A stretch of 64,000 nucleotides of DNA from Spinacia oleracea. Its lineage: Eukaryota > Streptophyta > Magnoliopsida > Caryophyllales > Amaranthaceae. The translations under genes and the position numbers were made by a program. Shown piece by piece: positions 44,309 to 54,593 of this stretch; the stretch's first letter is position 1, and the number at the start of each line of letters is the position of its first letter. The notes below the pieces were generated by a model. That model worked only from the letters and a program-made list of their open reading frames with translations, did not search any database and was not told the DNA's origin. Where the stretch lies: contig NC_079491.1 in NCBI RefSeq assembly GCF_020520425.1, positions 620,001 through 684,000 on the forward strand, read 5' to 3'.

Positions 44309-47300
44309 ATGGCAAAGAATAGGGGCAAGAGCAAGTTCGTCGTTGGCTCCTCTAGTGAGAGGGAGAACGTGCCCTGGGGAAGGTTACCGAAAACTTCGAG
44401 GGGTCGGCCTTCAGAGAGGCCAGTGGAGAGGCGTTCGACTGGTTGGGATGCTTCGAAAGATGATGTTGTTGGCGGGTCTAGCGTGTCTGAACGCGCAACT
44501 TCTGGTAAAAAGGCTGGCTCTTCGGGTGTGCGCCGCTCCTACCCTGAGTTTCCAGTTCATTGGACTGAAGCTGATCCGCAGGGCAAGTATGCCCCGATTC
44601 TGCATGAGACCACTAAGATCGATGGTCCCTTGGAAAAATCGGTCAGTGGTGACTGGTTGGTGGAGGCGAAGCTGGGGCATTACCATCGGAGGGCCGAAGA
44701 GTTATACGGAATCCAGCACGCCTTGGGGTACTGGTGCGAGCTTCCCGACCAGGAGCGTCCTCGGGTGACTCATCCGCCGAGGGGGTTCATCTCTGTGTAT
44801 ACTCATCATTTGGAGAACGGCCTCCGCTTTCCTTTGGATCCCTTCGTATCCGAGCTCCTGGTGTCGTACAACATCAGTTTGGCCCAGCTTACCCCCAAAT
44901 CTATGAGGCACATCATCGGATTTAGATGGGTGTGCGATTTTATTAACTTTCCATGCTCTGTTGCCGTGTTTCGGGATCTGCACGATCTGTCTTTCAACCA
45001 CGCTTCCAAGGGGGATGGGTATGGTTGGTGGACCATTATCAACAAAAGATCCCGAAGAAAGGGGGAGCCGAACTATATTACGGCCTACCCTTACCTCAGC
45101 TCTGATCATAACTGGAAGACGGAGTGGTTGTTCGTCCGTGTGCCGACAGATCCGAAGCATCCACATTTTTACCGCCCTCCGAAGTGGTTTGTGACTCCTG
45201 ATCCTGATATGCGAAGCGTGGCTGCTCCGGATCGGAACCATCACCACTACGTGGATCTCCTCCAGTGGTTTTTGGCTCGGGAGGACAACTACAAATTGCC
45301 GTCGAACTGGCTCCCGAACCTCAACTATATCTTGCGGGAGGACATTCTTGCTGTTGCCGGTCTCAGCAGGATTTTTGACAGGGGTAGGTGTCTTTCGGCT
45401 GGGACCGTGCTTTTAGTAAGTTTGTCCTCCTCCTTTTTGGTCTCGTTTTACTGATTTCGTTTTGTGCTTTGTTTCTGCAGAGTACGGCTTTAGCTGCGTT
45501 GATCCTGTGGTCTTGGGTATTTCTTTGGATCTGAAGACCATTCACGACTCGGCCCCTGATTATAAGTTCGGGAAGGAGAATCCTCGTAATCCTCGTTTGA
45601 AGGATTACGTGCTGTCTCCGTCGGGTGTTGCTCGGATATCTGAAGTTCGAGCTGATCCGTGGGATTCTGCCTCTTCTCCCGAAGCTGTTCCAGTGAAAGT
45701 CGTGCTCCCTGATTTGAGGACAACCTCGGATCCGGTGAGTGTTTCTAATCTCGAAGTCTTTTGTTTGTCTTTCTTTTTGGTTGGCCGTCGGCTAACGTCT
45801 TGGTCCTGGACCATCTTTTTAGGGTCCTGGGACTGACGCTGTGCCGCGTGCCGTTCCCTCGGTTTCATCTCCGGCTCGGATAGATATCTCTTTATCTAGG
45901 AACCGGGTACTTCGCGATTTTTCTTTATTCCTTCCTTTGTCTTGTTTTACATTTATTGACCCTTGGTTTCTTCTGTTTAGGATCAGCGCAAAAGGAAGAG
46001 CAGCACTCTTTTGAGGCCTTCTGCGCATCCGAAGAAGGCGAAAGCTGATCAGTCTTCGGAGAAGGTATTTGTTTTGACTTAGAGCTTTTGTGGTCTGTTC
46101 TCTCTTTTTCTGAAACTGACCTTTGAGCGTTTGCCCTGTAGGAAGTGGTTTCGGAAGTCATGCCTCCTCCCAAAAACCTCCTTCACTTCATGCCCTTGCC
46201 CGGGCAGAAGTTGAAGAGTGTGGTGGTTGTGGAACCGCCTCCCGTGGACCAACCGCTGGCTGAGGAAGATACCATCCCTTCTCCGCTGAAGCCGTCTGCT
46301 GCTTTAGGGATCGAGATCCAGGATATAACCAAGGTGATGGAGGCAATTGAAGCCGACCTTGTTCTTGGCTCGGATGTCCCTATTGTGGCCGAGCAGAAGG
46401 AAGAAGCTGCTGACGTTTCTCTCGAAAGGGAGAAAAGTCCGGATAAGGAGATGGTGGATCTCACCGAAGCTCACGTAGAGGTTCCCGAAGCTGAGAAGGA
46501 GGAACCCGAGCAGGGTCTGACGAGGAAGAGGCGTCATTCGACCTTGGGCTCCACTTCGACCTCGGCCCTGGATAGACTGATCCACGCTGACCCTTGCTCG
46601 GATGTTCCGCTGAAACGGATCCCCGAGGAGGTAAGGGAGGCGATGGCTCGCTATGCCAGAGCTCCGGTTTTGGGGGAGAACCCCATGGCTCACGTGGGAT
46701 CTTTGGTGGGTCCCGAAGCTGCACGGGAGAATCTTCTTCGGGCCAACCCGCAGTGGAGGGTTCCTGGAGCTGAGGAGAGGAACCCAGCTATGATGGCCCA
46801 ATATTATCTGAATGAGGTAAGTGTTGGAAATTTTGTTTTGAGTTCCGTTTTTTTTTTGGTTTGTTGTTTTCTTCTTTCCTCATCTTTTCTCGTCCTTTCT
46901 TCTTTCCCAGGCTGTTTTCTGGTCCTCGTTCGCTTCCGAGTGTAGCTCGGTTGAGGAAAGGCAGCTGAGGAGGTATCAGGAGGCTTATGCTCGTGATATC
47001 CCTGTCTTGGACCAGAAGGCTGGGCAGCTCATGGCCGAGATGGTGGACCTCAAGCAACTGTACCTTCAGTACAGTCGTGAGGCTAGGGAAGCGGCGGAAC
47101 AGATCGGGGCCGAAGTTGGGAAGCTCACTTTCCAAGTTGAAGAGGATGCTGAAAAGATAGCTTCCTTCGACAGGGAGAGGAGAGAAATGGCTGCCAAGTT
47201 TGCGAGCGAACTTGAAGAAAAAGACAGTCTTCTCAAGGAGATGACGTCTAAATTTGAGGCGGCCATTAAGCAGAGCCAGGAAGCGGAGGCGAGGCTTCAG

Positions 47301-47711
47301 CAGTTTATCAAGCACCGGGAGATTGTTCAGAATCAAGCTGACAAGGTGCCCGTTCTCCAGCTGAAGATCCGAGAGAAAGATGCTGCCATTCGGAAGTTGG
47401 AGCAAGAGAGAGTTGACCTCTACACTGCTGATCAGTGTAGAGAGCAATACTGGAATGGCATCCTGGGTGCTCGGCGGATGTTCGCGAAGCATATGCCTCA
47501 TTTCCCTTGGAATGAGAAGGTTCCGCTCTGGATGAGGGCCCAGGATCACTTGGTGGAGTGCCAGGCCGATCGAGACGAAGCTGAAGCTGAACGCCAAGCT
47601 GCTCTTGCAGAGGCTCGGGCCCAGAAGGCGGCTTCCGAAGGTGATACTACTGCTGGGGGTTCTTCGAAGGATGCTCCTCTGGGGGATGCTCCTGAGACTC
47701 CCAAGAGCTAG
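44309..47711 (+). CDS. antisense gene of the Tat element (gypsy-type transposon / Transposase_28-like protein)
   Basis: Six exons on the strand opposite gag-pol: 44309-45383, 45481-45734, 45823-45906, 45981-46064, 46142-46816, 46911-47711; 2973 nt, 990 residues. All five introns are 74-97 bp and GT-AG. ATG sits in GGCCATGGC. Residues 1-75 are basic and Ser-rich. Exon 1 then carries the conserved region with FPLDPFVSELLVSYNISLAQ and IIGFRWVCDFINF, typical of plant proteins annotated 'putative gypsy type transposon' (Transposase_28). The middle is acidic and Pro-rich with KRKSS and RKRRHS basic patches. Exon 6 is a long Glu/Lys/Ala coiled coil. No catalytic motif was found. Such antisense ORFs are known from Tat elements; their role is unknown. 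A gag-like or regulatory DNA/RNA-binding role is speculation. Confidence 0.8.
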
Positions 47712-47944
47712 GGATTCGGGCAGTCGTCTTCTTCAGAGTCGGTCGGTTCCAGTTGAGGACTTCCGAACATGTGCTTGCCTTTCCCCCTTTTGCCTCGGCG
47801 CTGCGTTGTACTTATTTCTTTTTTGTTTTCTTTAGTACTTCGGTAGGCCGGTATTGTCTGTTGATGGCTGCCGATTTTAACTTGTTTCATTTTGTTTTCA
47901 ATTTTTGAGGTTTTTCGATGTATTTGTACTTCCCCCAAATATTG

Positions 47945-47950
47945 AATAAA
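47945..47950 (+). terminator. poly(A) signal of the antisense gene
   Basis: AATAAA on the plus strand, 234 bases after the stop codon at 47711, in a T/A-rich context. Confidence 0.5.
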
Positions 47951-48009
47951 AAATGAATGTTTGTTACTTGGCTGCTTCTTTTCAACTTGTTCTTTCGCAA
48001 TTTTTAGGT

Positions 48010-48405
48010 CTTTAAATCCGTAGATTTCTCGAGCTCCTCTTTCTGTAGACTTGCTAAAAACCTTTTGATCTTGCGAGCTCTTTAAATCCGTAGATCTGTT
48101 AAGAGACTTTTTAACTTTTGCGAGTTCTTCAAATCCGTAGATCTGCTAAGAGGCTCTTTGACTTTGTGAGTTCTTCAAATCCGTAGATCTGCTAAGAGAC
48201 TCTTTAGTTTTGCGAGTTCTTCAAATCCGTAGATCTGCTAAGAGACTCTTTAGTTTTGCGAGTTCTTCAAATCCGTAGATCTGCTAAGAGACTCTTTAGT
48301 TTTGCGAGTTCTTCAAATCCGTAGATCTGCTAAGAGACTCTTTAGTTTCCAGACTCTTCAAATCCGTCGATCTGCTCAGAGGTTTGGATTGTTCTTCCGA
48401 TCTCT
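48010..48405. repeat. 46-bp tandem array between the converging genes
   Basis: The word TTCAAATCCGTAGATCTGCT recurs with an exact 46-base period at the four central steps (base before AAATCC at 48130, 48176, 48222, 48268, 48314), then 45; outer copies are more diverged. About seven to eight units. It lies between the stop of the antisense gene and the stop of pol. Variable tandem arrays in this position are known from Tat/Ogre elements. Confidence 0.92.
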
Positions 48406-48769
48406 TGTGGTTCGGAAACCTGGGCAAGAGATCGCTAGTCTGCCTCTTTAGTTATGCCTTCGGCGATCCGTGGATCTGAGCCGGAGTTTTATAACTTGAT
48501 TCGAGCGACTGTTTGTTGCGAACAAATTTTATTAGGGTACCGCGAATCCGAGGATTCTGGACGGTTCCCTGAAGTGTATGATTTGGTCATTTCTTGCATT
48601 TTATCAAGGAATGGGCAAAGTCAACCTGTTTTTAGTCTCGGATTGATCAGATCCGAGGCTGCAGATATATATAAAGGGACAATAATTATAGAGATAAGTT
48701 TAATGAAACACATGGTGCCAATGGCTTTCCTCTTCTCATTAAACAACTTACTTGGTTTACAGACAGAGA

Positions 48770-51700
48770 TCATACAAAATATTTCTTGAGAACATCGGTA
48801 TTCCAATGGTTCTTCAGGATTGTTCCATCTAACTGTTTCAGCATATACGTGCCTGGCCTTTTTTCGGAATGGATGATGTATGGTCCTTCCCAAGTGGCTG
48901 AGAGTTTGCCATGGATTTGTCCTTTCTGAACCGAGGCGGCGTTTCTGAGTACTAGATCACCGACTTTTAGAGGTCTGGCGTTGACTCTTCGGTTGTAATG
49001 CTTGTTGACCCTCTGCAAATAGGCTGCGTTGAGTGTCCTTGCATCGTTCCGAGCTTCGTCCAGTAGATCGAGAGCTTCGGATAGAAGTTGATTGTTGCTT
49101 TCTCCTTGGAGCCCATCATATCTGTTGTATGCCTGGATCCTCAGGCTTTCTGTTCCGATTTCCACAGGAATTACAGCTTCGGATCCGTATACAAGGTGGA
49201 ACGGTGTTTGTCCGGTAGCTTCTTTTTCAGTGGTCCGAAGGGACCATAGCGTTCCGGGTAGCTCTTCTAACCATTTGTTTTTGTCATCCTCGACTCTTTT
49301 CTTGAGTGCGTTGAGGATGAGTTTGTTAGCAGCTTCGGCTTGCCCGTTGCTTTGTGGGTGACAGACTGCCGAGTACGCTAGGTGTATGCCGAACTGTTTG
49401 CACCACTTTTGCAACGGGGTGTTGTCGAACTGTTTCCCGTGGTCGAAGACCATCAGTCTTGGTATGCCGAACCTTGTGATGATGTTCTGCCATATGAACT
49501 TGCGGACCTGAGGTTCGGTGATGGAGGAGACAGCTTCGGCTTCGATCCATTTGCTAAAATAGTCGACTCCTACAATCAACCACTTCTTCTGGTTCGTCGC
49601 TGAGGGGAAGGGACCAATGATGTCTAACCCCCACTGTGCGAATGGTAAGGGATACAGTGTTGATTGTAGGGTTTGAGCTGGTTGATGGATGGCTGGTGCG
49701 AACTTTTGGCATTTCTCGCATTTCCTTGCCATCTGCTTTGCCTCGGAAACCATAGTGGGCCACCAGTACCCAGCCCGAAGGGCTTTATGTGCTAATGTCC
49801 TACCTCCAATGTGGTTTCCGCATATCCCGAGGTGGATTTCCCTTAGGATGTAGTCAGCGTCTGTTGGACCCACACATTTTAGCAGCGGAGCAGAGAATGA
49901 TTTCCTCATGAGCTCTCCTTCGGCGCTGATGATGAACCATCTGTTGAATCTTTTCAGTTTTCTCGCTTGCAGCTTATCTTCGGGAAGTTCTCCCCTTTCT
50001 TTGTATGCAACTACTGCGTCCATCCAGCTAGGTTCGGTACGTAAGCTGCATACTGTGGTGGGTAGCAAGTCGATGCTTCTCTTTTGGTGAACTTCCACGT
50101 GGACCGACCTGTTTAGGTCGATGAGTGTTGAGCTTGCGAGTTTTGACAGTGCGTCTGCTTGCGTGTTCTGTCCTCGGGGAATGAGGATGACTTCAAAGGA
50201 TCTTAACTTTGACGTTAAGGATTTAATTTTTGCTAAATAGGCTGTCATGCTGGGCCATTTGGCCTCATACTCCCCTCGGATCTGGTTGGCTACAAGCTGG
50301 GAATCAGTTTTGAGGCGAACATGTTCGGCCTCCAGGGATAAACAAAGCTCTATCCCTGCGATTGCGGCCTCGTATTCGGCCTCGTTGTTGGTTGCTTTGA
50401 AGCCGAACTTCAATGCATACTCTATGCTTTTCCCCGTCGGGGGGATCAGTACAACTCCTGCCCCTGAGCCGTTTATTGTGGAAGATCCGTCAGTGAAGAC
50501 CTCCCAAGTGCTTTTCGTATCATCCAACATTTCCTGGTATGAGCATTCGGCCAAGAAGTCTGCCAATGCTTGTGCTTTGATTGCTGTCCTCGGCTGATAT
50601 TTGATGCCGAACTCTGATAGTTCGAAAGCCCAGGCAGCCAATCTTCCTGACCTCTCTATTTTGTCGAGTACTTTTTCGAGCGGTTGGTCAGTTAGCACCG
50701 TGATCTGGTGGGAGTCGAAGTATGGCCTCAGTTTTCGTGCAGCTACCACTACTGCATATGCGACTTTCTCGATGAGTGGGTACCGGGTTTCGGCCCCTGT
50801 GAGTGTTCGGCTGGTGAAGTAGATTGGCTGTTGCTTCTTTTCTTCTTCCCGAAGAAGCACTGCGCTGACGGTTCCAGGGCTAACTGCGACATATAGGTAC
50901 AGGGTTTCCCCCTCTTTTGGTCTGGCCAGTGTCGGCAGTTGAGCTAGGTGGGCTCTGAGTTGCTGAAAAGCTTCTTTTTGCTCCTGTTCCCATATCAGTT
51001 CGGGATCCACTTTCCTCGGGACCCCTTTTTTCTTGACTGGTTCTGTTTCTCCTCCGGGGAGGTTCTTTGGTTTCAGTGCTTTGAAGAAGGGGGCTCCCTT
51101 ATCCGAGGCCTTTGATATGAACCTTGTTAGTGCGGCTAACCTGCCGGTTAGCCTCTGCACATCTCTCTTGGTCTTCGGCTCGGGTAAATCCAATGCCGCT
51201 TGGACTTTGTCCGGGTTCGCATCAATTCCTCTTTCGCTCACCATGAATCCGAGGAATTTACCTGACTTCACCCTGAAGACGCATTTTTTTGGGTTCAGCT
51301 TCATGTTGTGCTTCCTCAGGTTTCCGAAGGTCTCTGCCAAGTCTTTGACATGGTCTTCCTCCTTGATGCTTTTTACGATGGTTTCATCCACGTAGACCTC
51401 CACATTCCTCCCTTTCTGGTCGGCGAAGACGTGGTCAACTAACCTCTGGTAGGTGGCTCCGGCATTTTTCAAGCCGAAAGGCATCATTTTGTAGTTGAAC
51501 ACTCCTGCGCTTGTGATGAACGCTGTCTTTGCCCTGTCATCGGGGTGCATGAATACTTGGTGGTAGCCTGAAAAGGCATCCATGAAGCTGAGCAGTGCAT
51601 GGCCGCTGGTGGAGTCAACCAGTTGATCTATCCTTGGCAGGGGATAGCAGTCTTTGGGGCAGGCTCGGTTCAGATCTGTGAAATCTACGCACATTCGCCA

Positions 51701-54523
51701 TGAGCCGTTCGCTTTCTTGACCATCACCACGTTGGCCAGCCACTTCGGATACATGCATGGTTCGATGAATCCGGCCTCTTGCAACTTTTTAACCTCCTCG
51801 GCGATGGCTTTGTTTTTCTCCGAGGAGTAATTTCTCTTTTTTTGCTTGATTGGCCGAGCTTCAGCGTTGACATCCAGCTTGTGACAAATCAGCTTCGGAT
51901 TTATCCCTGGCATATCTGCTGCTGACCATGCAAAGATGTCTTTGTGATCCCTGAGTAGTCGGATCAAATCGATTCGGAGCCCCGAGCTTAGGCCCTTGCC
52001 TATTCGGACGCTCCTGTCTGAATTATCTTCGAGGAAGATATCCTCCATTTCTTGATCTGGTTCGGGAGATGGGGTTTCGGGGCGGGCATCAACTTCTGCG
52101 GGAGACAAGCTGCTCGTGCTTGCTCTTCTCCTTTTTGCCTCGCTTTCCTCTCCCTTAGCTCCCTTTCCTTCCTCGGGGCCGTCCTCCAATTTGGGTTTTC
52201 GGACAGCAGTGTGGCAGGTTCTTCTCGCCACTTCTTGATCACCTCTGATTCGTTCGGCGAATCCTGCATCCGAGACGTATATCATCAGCTGGTGGTATGT
52301 GGAGGGGACTGCTTGCATCTTGTGAATCATGGTTCTCCCCATGATTACGTTGTATACGGAGTCGCAGTCCATCACCAAAAATTCGTCCCGAAGGGTTTTT
52401 GCTGCCTGGCCTTCGCCCACTGTGACTGGCAGGGTGATCTTTCCTCGAGGGATAGCTGCGGATCCGTTGAATCCGATCAGAGGATAACTGACTTTCGTCA
52501 GTGCTTCCTCTGGTTCTTCGAGGATCAGCTGCTCGAAGCAGTTTCTGAAGATGATGTTGACGGCACTTCCTCCGTCGACTAACACTCGATGTACGTTGTG
52601 GTTGTTGAGGTCCATGGAAATGACCAGAGGATCGTCATGTTTGTACTGGACTCCGAAGCAATCATCAGCAGTGAAGGTCATGTTCGGGGGGTGTGGTTGG
52701 TTGTCTCCAACCGCGCTGAAGTTGACCCGATGGGAGAGGGCTCTTAGGTGTTTTTTGCTGGCCTGGCCAGACTTCTGTCCCCCGAACACCACTAGGATGT
52801 CATTTTTCTTGTGCCCTGTTGCTTCGTAGACCCTTTTCTGGGGTTGCTCGTGTTGTTTGCCGCTTGCGGCCTTTTCTTTTTCCTCCCTTCGGTCTAACAA
52901 GTACTGTTTCAGGTAGCCTCGGCGAACGAGGTCCTCAATGTTGTCTTTCAGCGAGTTGCACTCTTCGGTATGGTGACCGAAGTCATCATGGAACTCGCAC
53001 CACTTGTTCTTGTTTCTCCGAGCTGGGTTGGACTTGAGCTTCCCCGGTAGTTTCCACTTTTCATCATTTCTGTTGAGGCTAAATATCTCTTTTCGGGGCA
53101 GAGCTAGTGGAGTGTAGTTGGTGTATTTGGGTTGAAGTTCACCCCTTCTCCCGTCTTTCTTCGGGCTCATCTCTCTAGCTCCTACTTTCTCTTTCCCTTT
53201 CCTTGAGCCGCCCTCGGGCTTGCTCTGGTTATTCTTTGTGTCTCTCGGATCTGACGATCCCTTCAATCTTGCAGCGGCCTTGTTGAACTCTTCGGTTCTG
53301 ATGAACGCATCGGCCATTTGGAGCACGTCAGCTATTTTGGAGGGGTTCTTCATTGAGAGTTCGTCACGGAACTTCCCTTCCTGGAGCGCGTGCTTCAAGG
53401 CGAAGATGGCCACGTCTGGCTGCAAGTTTGGTATGTTTGTTGATTCCTTCATGAATCTGGCCATGAATTCTCTCAGACTTTCGTCTCTTTCTTGTTGGAT
53501 TGAGGTCAGTTCTGCTGTGGTTCGCTCGGGGCGATTGTTGCTCACGAACTGTGTGCAGAATCTCTTTTTCAGCTTTTTCCAACTCTTGATCGATCCCTTC
53601 GGCAGCGATCTAAACCACTCTCCCGCCACTCCGGTTAGCGTGGTTGGGAAATATTTACACCAGCATGCTTCGGAGTAGGGACTCAAGAACATCTGCTGCT
53701 CGTAGGAGATGACATGATCCCTCGGATCTGTGATTCCGCTGTAGGTTAGGTGAGCTGGCAGTCTTACCTTCGGTATTTCTTCCATGATCAGCTCGTCCGA
53801 GAAAGGGGATGACGTAGGAGTCATGATTCTTTTCCCGAGTCTAGCCCTGATGCCTTCGTTTGCCGAGGCTCTGTGATTAGAACGTTCGGGCGTACGATGG
53901 GGGCTAGGGGTTCGATCATGCCTCCCGTCTCTTCTTCTTTCTCGGCTACTGACCTCGGGTCGCTCGCCAGATCTGCTCGACTCACCTACCCCGAGTCTCG
54001 TATGGATCGAAGGTCTTAACCTTGAGTGGACCGAGGGCCTCAACCTGCTGAGTACCGAGCTTCGGATCCGAGGATTACGAGTAGTTGATTCGCTTTGGAG
54101 AGCTGTTGGAGTAGGCGATGGTCTCGCAAACCAATCTGGTTGCTGTTGTGCCCTTTTTTGGGTGTCCCACGTGCTTTCCATCCACCTCGACGTCAAGTGT
54201 GTACCTGTCAAGGGAAGGAGTTCTCGTTCGGGTCTGGACACTTCCACACTGGGTGGCTCGTTCAGCCTTCGCCTGGTCCTCCTCTCTTCTCTGCGGTCAT
54301 TTGCCAGTCCTTGCTGCTTCTCATTGAAGAGGAAGTTTTGCATGATGGTCATGGCCGCAGTGAGCTCTTCCCTAGTTGGAATCGGAGGTCCTGCATTTGT
54401 GGCGGTCGTAGCTCTGCTTGGCTGTGACCTCGCCATCGATTGAGGGTGCCCCTCTTGGTCAGATTCTGAATCTGACCGCACCATCATATCGTCGTCATTG
54501 TTGTTAACAACATCGTTCACCAT
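48770..54523 (-). CDS. gag-pol polyprotein of the Tat element
   Basis: One frame of 1917 codons without interruption. The open frame extends further into the LTR, but the first ATG after the primer-binding site is at 54523. Order: gag core (WFRSLPKGSIKSWKKL, about 300), a Cys/His knuckle-like CEFHDDFGHHTEEC (about 510), aspartic protease (VLVDGGSAVNIIF, about 645), reverse transcriptase (about 880-1150), LTR-type RNase H (YFTSRTLTGAETRYPLIEK), a second RNase H with FTDGSS, NEAEYEA, TDSQL and QADALSK (about 1340-1470), integrase with a zinc-finger H-H-C-C region (about 1565-1610) and D, D, E positions in GLDIIGPF, VFDHGKQF and GQAEAANK. The RT active-site motif reads Y-V-D1046-E1047, where YVDD is expected. 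All other catalytic positions looked for are present. Confidence 0.93.
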   Translation of the reverse strand: MVNDVVNNNDDDMMVRSDSESDQEGHPQSMARSQPSRATTATNAGPPIPTREELTAAMTIMQNFLFNEKQQGLANDRREERRTRRRLNEPPSVEVSRPERELLPLTGTHLTSRWMESTWDTQKRAQQQPDWFARPSPTPTALQSESTTRNPRIRSSVLSRLRPSVHSRLRPSIHTRLGVGESSRSGERPEVSSRERRRDGRHDRTPSPHRTPERSNHRASANEGIRARLGKRIMTPTSSPFSDELIMEEIPKVRLPAHLTYSGITDPRDHVISYEQQMFLSPYSEACWCKYFPTTLTGVAGEWFRSLPKGSIKSWKKLKKRFCTQFVSNNRPERTTAELTSIQQERDESLREFMARFMKESTNIPNLQPDVAIFALKHALQEGKFRDELSMKNPSKIADVLQMADAFIRTEEFNKAAARLKGSSDPRDTKNNQSKPEGGSRKGKEKVGAREMSPKKDGRRGELQPKYTNYTPLALPRKEIFSLNRNDEKWKLPGKLKSNPARRNKNKWCEFHDDFGHHTEECNSLKDNIEDLVRRGYLKQYLLDRREEKEKAASGKQHEQPQKRVYEATGHKKNDILVVFGGQKSGQASKKHLRALSHRVNFSAVGDNQPHPPNMTFTADDCFGVQYKHDDPLVISMDLNNHNVHRVLVDGGSAVNIIFRNCFEQLILEEPEEALTKVSYPLIGFNGSAAIPRGKITLPVTVGEGQAAKTLRDEFLVMDCDSVYNVIMGRTMIHKMQAVPSTYHQLMIYVSDAGFAERIRGDQEVARRTCHTAVRKPKLEDGPEEGKGAKGEESEAKRRRASTSSLSPAEVDARPETPSPEPDQEMEDIFLEDNSDRSVRIGKGLSSGLRIDLIRLLRDHKDIFAWSAADMPGINPKLICHKLDVNAEARPIKQKKRNYSSEKNKAIAEEVKKLQEAGFIEPCMYPKWLANVVMVKKANGSWRMCVDFTDLNRACPKDCYPLPRIDQLVDSTSGHALLSFMDAFSGYHQVFMHPDDRAKTAFITSAGVFNYKMMPFGLKNAGATYQRLVDHVFADQKGRNVEVYVDETIVKSIKEEDHVKDLAETFGNLRKHNMKLNPKKCVFRVKSGKFLGFMVSERGIDANPDKVQAALDLPEPKTKRDVQRLTGRLAALTRFISKASDKGAPFFKALKPKNLPGGETEPVKKKGVPRKVDPELIWEQEQKEAFQQLRAHLAQLPTLARPKEGETLYLYVAVSPGTVSAVLLREEEKKQQPIYFTSRTLTGAETRYPLIEKVAYAVVVAARKLRPYFDSHQITVLTDQPLEKVLDKIERSGRLAAWAFELSEFGIKYQPRTAIKAQALADFLAECSYQEMLDDTKSTWEVFTDGSSTINGSGAGVVLIPPTGKSIEYALKFGFKATNNEAEYEAAIAGIELCLSLEAEHVRLKTDSQLVANQIRGEYEAKWPSMTAYLAKIKSLTSKLRSFEVILIPRGQNTQADALSKLASSTLIDLNRSVHVEVHQKRSIDLLPTTVCSLRTEPSWMDAVVAYKERGELPEDKLQARKLKRFNRWFIISAEGELMRKSFSAPLLKCVGPTDADYILREIHLGICGNHIGGRTLAHKALRAGYWWPTMVSEAKQMARKCEKCQKFAPAIHQPAQTLQSTLYPLPFAQWGLDIIGPFPSATNQKKWLIVGVDYFSKWIEAEAVSSITEPQVRKFIWQNIITRFGIPRLMVFDHGKQFDNTPLQKWCKQFGIHLAYSAVCHPQSNGQAEAANKLILNALKKRVEDDKNKWLEELPGTLWSLRTTEKEATGQTPFHLVYGSEAVIPVEIGTESLRIQAYNRYDGLQGESNNQLLSEALDLLDEARNDARTLNAAYLQRVNKHYNRRVNARPLKVGDLVLRNAASVQKGQIHGKLSATWEGPYIIHSEKRPGTYMLKQLDGTILKNHWNTDVLKKYFV

Positions 54524-54572
54524 TTTCGCGGAAAGAGGTGATTGATGTCTTTCAAAGGCTTTGAAGTGTTCT

Positions 54573-54590
54573 TCCCCACAGACGGCGCCA
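54573..54590 (-). other. primer-binding site
   Basis: On the minus strand TGGCGCCGTCTGTGGGGA starts three bases after the LTR. TGGCGCCGT is complementary to the 3' end of plant tRNA-Asp (ACGGCGCCA); the rest matches imperfectly. Confidence 0.75.
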
Positions 54591-54593
54591 AAT

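Noticed and set aside
44702-45247. 181-codon minus-strand frame
   Set aside because: It overlaps exon 1 of the antisense gene on the other strand; no family resemblance.
46788-47597. 269-codon minus-strand frame in the retrotransposon
   Set aside because: It is a shadow of the coiled-coil exon of the antisense gene and has no domain of its own.
44309-47711. Ordinary host gene that the retrotransposon jumped around or captured
   Set aside because: The N-terminal region resembles proteins typical of Tat elements, and its position between pol and the 3' LTR matches the known antisense ORF; capture of a unique host gene is less likely.
48010-48405. CRISPR-like array
   Set aside because: The units are contiguous with no unique spacers, and this is a plant genome; it is a simple tandem repeat in a retrotransposon.
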